From contig CALXRU010000015.1 of assembly GCA_944390935.1 (NCBI GenBank), forward strand, positions 1 to 43,008: a DNA stretch of 43,008 nucleotides, written 5' to 3'. The position numbers and the translations under genes are program-made. Under the pieces are notes generated by a model. The model made no database searches. It was not told the DNA's origin and saw nothing but the letters and a program-made list of their open reading frames with translations. Below, piece after piece: positions 1 to 6,522 of the stretch. Every line of letters starts with the position of its first letter. The first letter of the stretch is position 1. This DNA is from Acidaminococcaceae bacterium (GTDB lineage: Bacteria > Bacillota > Negativicutes > Acidaminococcales > Acidaminococcaceae).

Positions 1-186
1 ACCATATGGTACTGCTTCTTTTGCTTTATCTAACAGAAATCTATCCGACCGGGGAGACCCGGGAAGGGCGAGTCGCCAATTAGCAGCGAGTGTAAACGAC
101 GCTGATAATTGTGCCAGCGAGCTTTCGCACAATATGCGACTGAATAAGGAGCATATGACGCGTGCATAGATAGCTGCCGGTTAAAC
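1..186 (+). ncRNA. 3' part of an unidentified structured RNA
   Basis: No plausible reading frame covers this stretch. It folds into a chain of local hairpins: 49-62 (ccggg, loop gaga, cccgg), 68-78 (ggcga/tcgcc), 79-112 (an 11-bp stem with one mismatch), 113-132 (gtgc/gcac enclosing gcga/tcgc) and 133-156 (ATATGC/GCATAT). An intrinsic terminator follows at once. This pattern suggests the end of a non-coding RNA whose 5' part lies left of the window. I could not match it to RNase P, tmRNA, 6S, SRP RNA or a known riboswitch. It could also be a leader or the 3' UTR of an unseen gene. Confidence 0.4.
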
Positions 187-244
187 AAAAACACCATGCA
201 ATTCTGCATGGTGTTTTTGTTTATGTTTGCATGGATAGCTGCCG
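163..244 (+). repeat. 17-bp direct repeat flanking a terminator
   Basis: TGCATAGATAGCTGCCG at 163-179 recurs with one mismatch at 228-244, on either side of the terminator hairpin. The repeats are 65 bp apart, start to start. They may be a small tandem duplication of the RNA 3' end or a relic of an integration event. No integrase or second RNA copy is visible. Confidence 0.5.
187..222 (+). terminator. Rho-independent terminator
   Basis: Stem acaccatgca (191-200) and tgcatggtgt (205-214), loop attc, with a T-rich tail. It separates the upstream RNA from the hydrogenase promoter. Confidence 0.9.
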
Positions 245-254
245 TAAATTTTAT

Positions 255-283
255 TTGCCTTTATTTCTGCTTTCATTTACAAT
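255..283 (+). promoter_or_regulatory. Promoter of the hydrogenase gene
   Basis: TTGCCT (255-260), a 17-bp spacer and TACAAT (278-283). It lies 35 bp before the chosen start at 318, which argues against a start at 231. Confidence 0.5.
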
Positions 284-317
284 TATGGTAGATTACTTTA
301 TGGTTGAGGTGCGGAAT

Positions 318-1805
318 ATGGAATTAACTGAAGTAACCAAATTCAGGCGAGCGGTTTTAACTGGTATAGCCAAATTTACATGGAGCGATAGTTTACCTGA
401 ACACGTTTATGATATTTTATATAACACCGTTACGGAGGATACTCCGCGTGTGCGCTGCTGCGTACATAAGGAACGTGCGGTATTAAAAAACAGGATTGAT
501 ATGGCGCTGGGATTGGAAACAGGCATCAACATCGTCGAAGCGAGTAAAAAAGCGTTGGCTGAGCCTCTTGATAAAACTTTGCCAGTTATTGACGTTTTGC
601 CAGAAGCATGCGATCAGTGTCCGATTGATAAATTTCTGGTAACGGATGCTTGTCGCCACTGCGTTGCACATAAGTGCATCAATAAATGCCCGCGCAAGGC
701 GATTTCTATTTATCAAAACAGGGCTTATATTGATAAGACCAAATGTGTGGAATGTGGCATGTGCAAAAAGGCTTGTCCCTACGGCGCGATTATTGAAATC
801 AGCCGTCCGTGTGAGCGTGCCTGCGTGCTGGGCGCGATAACTGCCGGTGCAGACAGAAAAGCTAAAATTGATTTTAACAAATGCGTGCAATGCGGTGCCT
901 GCCGCAGTGCCTGCCCGTTTGGCGCTATTGATGAGCGCAGCGCGATTGTGCAGGTTATTAAGGATATTAAGGCAGGCAAACAGGTTTATGCACTGCTGGC
1001 ACCCTCCTTTGTCGGGCAGCTTGGCATAAAGGTAACGCCGGCGCAGATTGTAGCCGCGCTTTTAAAAGCAGGCTTTACTGCAGTTAAAGAAGTAGCTGTA
1101 GGTGCAGATTTAACCGCTGCGCATGAAGCGCACGAGCTGGCAGAAAAAGTACCGACAGAACAGAAATATTTGACGAGTTCCTGCTGTCCGTCCTTTGTGA
1201 ACATGATTAAAAAACATGTGCCTGCCGCCGCTGCCAAAATTTCGCAGACGGTATCGCCGATGGTGGCCTGCGGGCGTTATGTCAAGGGAAATAATCCTGC
1301 GGCAGTTACGGTGTTCATCGGGCCTTGCATCGCCAAAAAGGCGGAGGCTTACGCCAACGATGACGCAATTGACTACGCCATGACCTTTGAGGAAATGGCG
1401 TGCCTTTTGGAAGGCGCCGGCATTGACGCTGCTGTTTTGGAAGTGGACGAGTTCAGCTCCGAAGCTTCGTTGTACGGCATTTCCTTCCCTGTAAGCTGCG
1501 GAGTAAAAACCGCTGTTGCCAATGTTTTGGGTGAGCAGGGCAAAAACTTAAAAACGCATTATGCCAGCGGGCTTGAACGCTGTCTGACAGAAGTCAAGCA
1601 GCTGGAAGAAGGCAAGCTGGACTGTGAATATTTTGAGGGCATGGCCTGCGACCGCGGCTGTATGGATGGTCCGGGCAGTATGGTAGATTACAACATCGTC
1701 AACATGCTGCTGAAAAAATATGCAGCCGCCAGCCCGCAGAAAAATGTCAGCGATGACAGCGAAGCGGCAAAAGTGCTGGGCAAAATAAATTTGGATGTAA
1801 AATAA
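318..1805 (+). CDS. [FeFe] hydrogenase, monomeric type (group B-like)
   Basis: Iron-only hydrogenase of 495 residues, expected to exchange electrons between reduced ferredoxin and protons in the cytoplasm of a fermenter. The N-terminal third holds an extended set of Cys clusters, including two clear 4Fe-4S motifs (CVECGMCKKACP and CVQCGACRSACP). The C-terminal half carries the three H-cluster signatures: TSCCPSF, IGPCIAKKAEA and EGMACDRGCMDGPG. All H-cluster cysteines appear present. The start at 318 is preferred because GAGGT stands 7 nt upstream and the promoter at 255-283 lies inside the longer open frame that begins at 231. The gene stands alone; no HydB/HydC-type partner or HydEFG maturase is in the window. 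The group B assignment is from the motif style and length and is less certain than the hydrogenase call. Confidence 0.92.
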   Translation: MELTEVTKFRRAVLTGIAKFTWSDSLPEHVYDILYNTVTEDTPRVRCCVHKERAVLKNRIDMALGLETGINIVEASKKALAEPLDKTLPVIDVLPEACDQCPIDKFLVTDACRHCVAHKCINKCPRKAISIYQNRAYIDKTKCVECGMCKKACPYGAIIEISRPCERACVLGAITAGADRKAKIDFNKCVQCGACRSACPFGAIDERSAIVQVIKDIKAGKQVYALLAPSFVGQLGIKVTPAQIVAALLKAGFTAVKEVAVGADLTAAHEAHELAEKVPTEQKYLTSSCCPSFVNMIKKHVPAAAAKISQTVSPMVACGRYVKGNNPAAVTVFIGPCIAKKAEAYANDDAIDYAMTFEEMACLLEGAGIDAAVLEVDEFSSEASLYGISFPVSCGVKTAVANVLGEQGKNLKTHYASGLERCLTEVKQLEEGKLDCEYFEGMACDRGCMDGPGSMVDYNIVNMLLKKYAAASPQKNVSDDSEAAKVLGKINLDVK

Positions 1806-1860
1806 CACAATTTAAACATATTTGCGGCTTATAATAAGGGCAAATAACGGAGGTGTTAGT

Positions 1861-2580
1861 ATGAAAAAATTTACATCGATGCTGGCAGCAGCGCTTTTGG
1901 TGTTCAGCGTTGCCGGCACTAACCTTGCGGACGCCGCTGAGCCGAATACCATCGCCGTGGGCGGCATGGCCGAGCAGGAGGTTGCGCCCGACATGGCGTA
2001 TGTTGATTTGGGCATTACCGTGCGTGCAAACGATGCGGAAACGGCGCGCGCCGAAGAAGCAAAAATTGCGCAGCAAATCCGCAGGTCGCTGCTGGGACTT
2101 ACCATTACCGACAACGATTTGCAGAATACCGGTTACTACATGTATCAGGAATATAAGGTTGACCGCGATGGCAAACGCACTGCTGGTCAGTACGTGCTTA
2201 ATTCTTCGGTGAAAGTTACCGTGCGCGATCTGGATAAGCTTTCGCAGGTGATTGACAACACGGTGAAAGCAGGCGTAACCAACATCGACAGCGTAAGTTA
2301 TGCTTTAAGCACGCAGAACATTGTGCAGCGCCAGCTTCTGGCAGCAGCAGTGGAAAACGCGCGCGAAAAGGCAGCAGTGGTTGCGAGTGCTGGCAGCCGC
2401 AGTTTGGGCAGCATGCTCAGCGCCGATATTAACGGTTTTACCGGCGGTACGGTTGTAGCGGCAGGTTCCAACAAACTGCGCAGCGCAGCGACGATGGCTG
2501 ACGGTGCCGAAGCTACCGAGCTTGCACCGGGCAAGATTAAATTAAATGCCCGTGTACAGGTTGTATTTGCTTTAAACTGA
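1861..2580 (+). CDS. SIMPL-domain (DUF541) secreted protein
   Basis: A 239-residue protein with a cleavable signal peptide (MKKFTSMLAAALLVFSVAG, then an Ala-rich cleavage site near residue 25). A single SIMPL/DUF541 domain follows, recognisable from the early IAVGGMAEQEVAPDMAYVDL stretch and the later NAREKAAVVASAG helix. Members occur in periplasm or outer envelope and are often linked to oxidative or envelope stress, but no biochemical role is firmly assigned. GGAGG at 1849-1853 lies 7 nt before the ATG, so the upstream in-frame start at 1822 is rejected. It is followed by a terminator and is probably monocistronic. Confidence 0.82.
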   Translation: MKKFTSMLAAALLVFSVAGTNLADAAEPNTIAVGGMAEQEVAPDMAYVDLGITVRANDAETARAEEAKIAQQIRRSLLGLTITDNDLQNTGYYMYQEYKVDRDGKRTAGQYVLNSSVKVTVRDLDKLSQVIDNTVKAGVTNIDSVSYALSTQNIVQRQLLAAAVENAREKAAVVASAGSRSLGSMLSADINGFTGGTVVAAGSNKLRSAATMADGAEATELAPGKIKLNARVQVVFALN

Positions 2581-2590
2581 CATAAAAAAT

Positions 2591-2639
2591 AAGCAGCATT
2601 TTCTTACGGATTTATTCCGGCGTAAATGCTGCTTTTTTT
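2591..2639 (+). terminator. Rho-independent terminator
   Basis: Stem aagcagcattt (2591-2601) and aaatgctgctt (2623-2633) followed by a run of T. Ends the SIMPL gene. Confidence 0.9.
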
Positions 2640-2708
2640 GCTGCATAAATATGGTAAAAAGCGAACGTATGTGTTATTATATTTATATAAAATTAAGGAG
2701 GCTTTGCA

Positions 2709-3845
2709 ATGCTGCGCTGGATTATGCACGCCGATATGGACGCTTTTTTTGCGTCTGTTGAACAACTTGATAACCCGGAACTGAAAGGTTTGCCGGTAAT
2801 TGTCGGCGGCTTAAGCGGACGCGGCGTTGTATCGACCTGCTCGTATGAGGCGCGCAAATTCGGCGTACATTCCGCCATGCCGATGCACATGGCCAAACGC
2901 CTGTGCCCGCAGGGAGTGTTTATTCAGGGGCGCATGCGCCGATATAAAGAAGTTTCCGATAAAATCATGGAAATCTTCCATACGTTTTCACCGCTGGTGG
3001 ATCAGCTTTCGGTCGATGAGGCCTTTTTGGATGTTACCGGTATGGAAGGGCTGTATCCGGACGTAATAACGCTTGCTAAGGCAATTAAAGGCAAAGTTTA
3101 CGCAGAAACAGGCCTGCGCGTTTCTGTCGGTGTGGCGCCGAATAAATTTTTAGCCAAGCTGGCGTCAGATTTGGAAAAGCCGGACGGGCTGGTGCTGATT
3201 AAGCACGAAACAGCTGCCGCTTTTATTGCGCCGATGCCGGTACGTAAAATTTTCGGCATAGGTAAAGCCGCCGAAGCGGAGCTTTTAAAATATGGCATTG
3301 ATACCATCGGCAAAATTGCCGCTGCCGATATCAAAATTTTGCAGCGGGTGTTTGGCATTAACGCGCAAACGGTACACGATTTGGCGCGCGGCATTGATAA
3401 CAGACCGGTTGTTAACGAAACGGAAGCCAAGTCGATAGGCAAGGAACACACCTATGACAAGGATTTATACGCCGCTGCCGATTTGCGCAGCGCAGTACGC
3501 GATTTATGCGGCGAAACAGGCTGGCGACTGCGTAACCACGGGCTGGTTGGCTACACGGTAACGCTTAAAGTCAAGTTCAGCTCGTTTAAAACCATTACGC
3601 GCAGCATAACTTCCGAAATGCCTGTGGCTTACGACGAAGAAATTTACGCGCTGGCGCTGAAGCTTTTGCAGCAGGTAAAATTAAGCGAGGGCGTGCGCCT
3701 TCTGGGTGTCAGCATATCGCATCTGGAGCAGGAGGGGGCTGCGCCGGTGCTGAACTTTAACGATAACGAAAAACTGAAAAAGCGCAATGCCGCCGTGGAT
3801 TTTTTAAAAAACAAATTCGGCGAAGGCATCATCAAGCGCGGCTGA
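2709..3845 (+). CDS. dinB: DNA polymerase IV (Y family)
   Basis: Error-prone translesion polymerase of 378 residues, near the usual length. Motifs in order: HADMDAFFASVE at residues 7-18 with the first catalytic Asp; SVDEAFLDVT near 103 with the catalytic Asp-Glu pair; VSVGVAPNKFLAKLASD in the palm; a helix-hairpin-helix region around FGIGKAAEAELLK; and a C-terminal little-finger domain. AAGGAGG lies 8 nt before the ATG. The gene sits between terminators, so it is likely a single-gene unit. No LexA-type box was recognised upstream. The extreme C terminus lacks an obvious QxxLF-type clamp-binding motif. Confidence 0.95.
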   Translation: MLRWIMHADMDAFFASVEQLDNPELKGLPVIVGGLSGRGVVSTCSYEARKFGVHSAMPMHMAKRLCPQGVFIQGRMRRYKEVSDKIMEIFHTFSPLVDQLSVDEAFLDVTGMEGLYPDVITLAKAIKGKVYAETGLRVSVGVAPNKFLAKLASDLEKPDGLVLIKHETAAAFIAPMPVRKIFGIGKAAEAELLKYGIDTIGKIAAADIKILQRVFGINAQTVHDLARGIDNRPVVNETEAKSIGKEHTYDKDLYAAADLRSAVRDLCGETGWRLRNHGLVGYTVTLKVKFSSFKTITRSITSEMPVAYDEEIYALALKLLQQVKLSEGVRLLGVSISHLEQEGAAPVLNFNDNEKLKKRNAAVDFLKNKFGEGIIKRG

Positions 3846-3861
3846 AAAAAGCAAAAAAATA

Positions 3862-3890
3862 AAGCCTGCAAGTGTTTGCAGGCTTTTTGT
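3862..3890. terminator. Bidirectional terminator between dinB and rpsT
   Basis: Stem aagcctgca/tgcaggctt with T runs on both strands (ctttttg on plus, ctttatttttttt on minus), serving two convergent genes. Confidence 0.85.
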
Positions 3891-3899
3891 ATATGGAAA

Positions 3900-4163
3900 T
3901 TATTCCATAGCATTGACTTTTTTAGCAAGTCTGGATTTTCTGCGGTTGGCAGCGTTTTTGTGGATGATACCTTTACGTGCTGCTTTATCGATTAAACCGG
4001 ATGCAGTTACATAAGTAGCTTTTGCATCTTCTTGAGTGCCGGTTTCAGTTAAAGCAACTACTTTGCGGGCAATGTTACGGATTGCAGCTTTAACAGGTGC
4101 ATTTTTTGCACGGCGTTCTGCATCAGTTTTTACACTACGAACGGAAGATTTAATGTTCGGCAA
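3900..4163 (-). CDS. rpsT: 30S ribosomal protein S20
   Basis: Primary 16S rRNA-binding protein of the small subunit, 87 residues from the start chosen here, which is the family length. The N terminus reads LPNIKSSVRSVKTDAERRAK with the initiator as TTG, matching the usual MPNIKSAxKR start. The C terminus shows the typical KGIIHKNAANRRKSRLAKK basic helix. The start is TTG at 4163: AGGAGGT lies 7 nt before it. The upstream GTG at 4172 overlaps that ribosome binding site and would add three residues. It is divergent from lepA, a common Firmicute arrangement. Confidence 0.95.
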   Translation of the reverse strand: MPNIKSSVRSVKTDAERRAKNAPVKAAIRNIARKVVALTETGTQEDAKATYVTASGLIDKAARKGIIHKNAANRRKSRLAKKVNAME

Positions 4164-4201
4164 CGAATTCACCTCCTACCATCAATTACCTTTACCAAGT
4201 A

Positions 4202-4230
4202 ATTTTACCACAAAGTAAAAGCATGCGCAA
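4202..4230 (-). promoter_or_regulatory. rpsT promoter
   Basis: On the minus strand TTGCGC (4230-4225), 17-bp spacer, TAAAAT (4207-4202), about 40 bp before the TTG start. Confidence 0.6.
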
Positions 4231-4287
4231 GGGCTTTTTGTTATAAATCCTGCCGCGGCAGAAATTTTTATAATGCGCTTTGCCTGC

Positions 4288-4317
4288 TTGCGGGCGCAGG
4301 GCTTAAAATGGTATAAT
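4288..4317 (+). promoter_or_regulatory. lepA promoter
   Basis: TTGCGG (4288-4293), 18-bp spacer, TATAAT (4312-4317), 35 bp before the lepA ATG. Confidence 0.6.
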
Positions 4318-4352
4318 AATTAGTCAGATGAGTTTTTTATAAGGAGAACGCA

Positions 4353-6149
4353 ATGGACCAAAAACATATACGCAATTTTTCCATCATCGCCCATATCGAC
4401 CACGGTAAAAGCACGCTGGCTGACCGCCTGATTGAATACACCGGCACGCTTACCAAGCGCGAGATGGAGGAGCAGATTTTAGACTCCATGGATTTGGAGC
4501 GTGAGCGCGGCATTACCATTAAGGCGCAGGCCGTGCGCAGCATTTACAACGCCCGCGATGGGCAGGAATACATGCTGAACTTTATCGATACGCCGGGCCA
4601 CGTCGATTTTACCTACGAGGTTTCGCGTGCGCTGGCTGCGTGTGAGGGCGCGCTGCTGGTTATCGACGCTACGCAGGGCATTGAGGCGCAGACTTTGGCC
4701 AACGTATACCTTGCACTGGATAATGATTTGGAAATTATTCCCGTCATCAACAAGATAGATTTGCCGAGTGCCGACCCGGACCGTGTTAAGCACGAAATTG
4801 AGGACGTTATCGGCATTGACGCTTCCGAAGCCGTGCTGACGAGTGCTAAAACCGGCATCGGCATTGAAGACGTACTGGAAGCGATTGTAGAAAAAATCCC
4901 CGCGCCGAGCGGCGACGCGCAAAAACCGCTGAAAGCGCTGGTGTTTGACAGCAAATTTGACGCTTACAAGGGCGTAGTTCTGTACTTCCGCGTGATGGAC
5001 GGCAGAGTTAAAAAAGGCATGAAAATCCGCATGATGGCGACCGGTGCGGAATTTGAAGTTACCGAAGTTGGTGTGTTTAAGCCGAACCCGGTGACTGTGG
5101 ACGAGCTGGACGCAGGGCAGGTAGGATTTTTGGCAGCGGCTATTAAAAACGTAAAGGACGCGCGCGTTGGCGACACCATTACCGACGCCAATAATCCGGC
5201 GGATGAGGCTTTGCCGGGCTACCGCAAGGCGACGCCGATGGTTTACTGCGGCCTGTATCCGGTAGAAAATTCCGATTACGACAATCTGCGCGACGCGCTG
5301 GAAAAATTACAGCTTAACGACGCTTCGCTGGTGTTTGAGCCGGAAACTTCCGTGGCTTTGGGCTTCGGCTTCCGCTGCGGCTTTTTGGGCCTGCTGCACA
5401 TGGATGTTATTAAGGAGCGCTTAGAGCGCGAATATAATTTGGCGCTGATTACCACTGCGCCGAACGTAATTTACGAGGTGTTCCGCACCAACGGCGACGT
5501 GGAGTTAGTGGATAACCCGTCCAACTTCCCCGACCCGACCGTTATTGACCACGTTGAGGAGCCCTATGTTAATGCGACGATTATTGTGCCGAAGGATTAT
5601 GTTGGTGCTGTAATGGAGCTGTCGCAGGAAAAACGCGGTGAATATGAGAACATGACCTACCTTGACGAAACGCGCGTTATGATTCATTATGCGCTGCCGC
5701 TGAGCGAAATTATTTTTGATTACTTCGACCGTTTGAAATCTGCAACACGCGGCTATGCTTCGCTGGATTACGAGTTGGCAGGCTACCGCATGAGCGATTT
5801 GGTGAAGGTTGATATTTTGCTGAACGGCGACCCTGTGGACGCATTGAGCGCCATTGTGCACCGCGAAAAAGCTACCGTGCGAGGCAGGCAGCTGGTTGAA
5901 AAGCTGCGTGGCTTAATCCCGCGCCAGATGTTTGAAATTCCGGTGCAGGCCGCTATCGGCAATAAAATTATCGCCCGCGAGAACGTGCGCGCGCTGCGCA
6001 AGGACGTACTGGCAAAATGCTACGGCGGCGATATTACCCGTAAGCGTAAACTGCTGGAAAAACAAAAAGAAGGCAAAAAGCGCATGAAACAGGTCGGCAG
6101 CGTGGAACTGCCGCAGGAAGCTTTTATGGCAATATTGAAAATGGATTAA
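4353..6149 (+). CDS. lepA: Elongation factor 4 (LepA)
   Basis: Ribosome-dependent translational GTPase of 598 residues, the normal LepA length. G-domain motifs are intact: AHIDHGKST (P-loop), RGITIKAQ (G2), DTPGHVDF (G3) and [10 protein letters not shown] (G4). Domain II, an EF-G-like domain ([19 protein letters not shown] is a family hallmark) and the LepA-specific C-terminal domain ending [17 protein letters not shown] follow. AAGGAG lies 8 nt before the ATG. The protein is thought to aid ribosome assembly or resolve stalled translocation. No hemN/hrcA genes follow, so the unit ends at the terminator at 6155. Confidence 0.97.
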   Translation: MDQKHIRNFSIIAHIDHGKSTLADRLIEYTGTLTKREMEEQILDSMDLERERGITIKAQAVRSIYNARDGQEYMLNFIDTPGHVDFTYEVSRALAACEGALLVIDATQGIEAQTLANVYLALDNDLEIIPVINKIDLPSADPDRVKHEIEDVIGIDASEAVLTSAKTGIGIEDVLEAIVEKIPAPSGDAQKPLKALVFDSKFDAYKGVVLYFRVMDGRVKKGMKIRMMATGAEFEVTEVGVFKPNPVTVDELDAGQVGFLAAAIKNVKDARVGDTITDANNPADEALPGYRKATPMVYCGLYPVENSDYDNLRDALEKLQLNDASLVFEPETSVALGFGFRCGFLGLLHMDVIKERLEREYNLALITTAPNVIYEVFRTNGDVELVDNPSNFPDPTVIDHVEEPYVNATIIVPKDYVGAVMELSQEKRGEYENMTYLDETRVMIHYALPLSEIIFDYFDRLKSATRGYASLDYELAGYRMSDLVKVDILLNGDPVDALSAIVHREKATVRGRQLVEKLRGLIPRQMFEIPVQAAIGNKIIARENVRALRKDVLAKCYGGDITRKRKLLEKQKEGKKRMKQVGSVELPQEAFMAILKMD

Positions 6150-6154
6150 AAAAT

Positions 6155-6186
6155 AACACGCAGGAGCAAATTCCTGCGTGTTTTAC
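6155..6186 (+). terminator. Terminator after lepA
   Basis: Stem acacgcagga/tcctgcgtgt with loop gcaaat and TTTT tail; it also precedes the 3' end of the convergent small gene. Confidence 0.85.
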
Positions 6187-6191
6187 TTTAC

Positions 6192-6359
6192 TCAATCTTC
6201 AATTTTAATTTTGCCTTTTTGGTTTTCGTAGTCTTCAACAACCCACTTTAAAATCTGTTCGATTTCTTTGTTGACGCTGCGGCCGTTGTTTTCGGCAATA
6301 ATTTTCATTTTTTTCATGATGATGGGATGGATGCGCAGGCTGAAACGTGCAGGTTCCAT
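6192..6359 (-). CDS. Small ribbon-helix-helix (Arc-like) DNA-binding protein
   Basis: A 55-residue frame, MEPARFSLRIHPIIMKKMKI..., with the layout of an Arc/MetJ fold: a short beta strand (RFSLRI), helix 1 (HPIIMKKMKIIAENN), turn GRSVN and helix 2 (KEIEQILKWVVEDYEN), then a charged tail. AAGGAG precedes the ATG by about 9 nt. It is likely a dimeric transcription repressor acting on a palindromic site. The upstream region holds a perfect 23-bp palindrome (6407-6429) overlapping TATAAT-like boxes, consistent with self-control. No toxin gene accompanies it, so an antitoxin role is not supported. Family call is from sequence pattern only. Confidence 0.7.
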   Translation of the reverse strand: MEPARFSLRIHPIIMKKMKIIAENNGRSVNKEIEQILKWVVEDYENQKGKIKIED

Positions 6360-6380
6360 AAAAAAACAGCTCCTTCACTT

Positions 6381-6429
6381 TGATGTCATTGGTATATCAA
6401 AACGGTTTTATATAATGTCATTATATAAA
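6381..6429 (-). promoter_or_regulatory. Palindromic operator/promoter region of the RHH gene
   Basis: TTTATATAATG at 6407-6417 is mirrored exactly by CATTATATAAA at 6419-6429 around one central base, putting a TATAAT-like -10 on each strand. A second looser inverted repeat, TGATGT...ATATCA, spans 6381-6399 nearer the gene. Assignment as operator is inference. Confidence 0.55.
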
Positions 6430-6522
6430 AATATTAAATTTTTGGCAAGTGCCGCAAAAATTTTTATCGCATTTGCACGAATATGATAAAATAAAAATAG
6501 TGTTATTTTTGGAGGTAAACTT

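Noticed and set aside
231..317. N-terminal extension of the hydrogenase (start at 231)
   Set aside because: It overlaps the likely promoter 255-283 and lacks a ribosome binding site; 318 has GAGGT 7 nt upstream and matches the family start.
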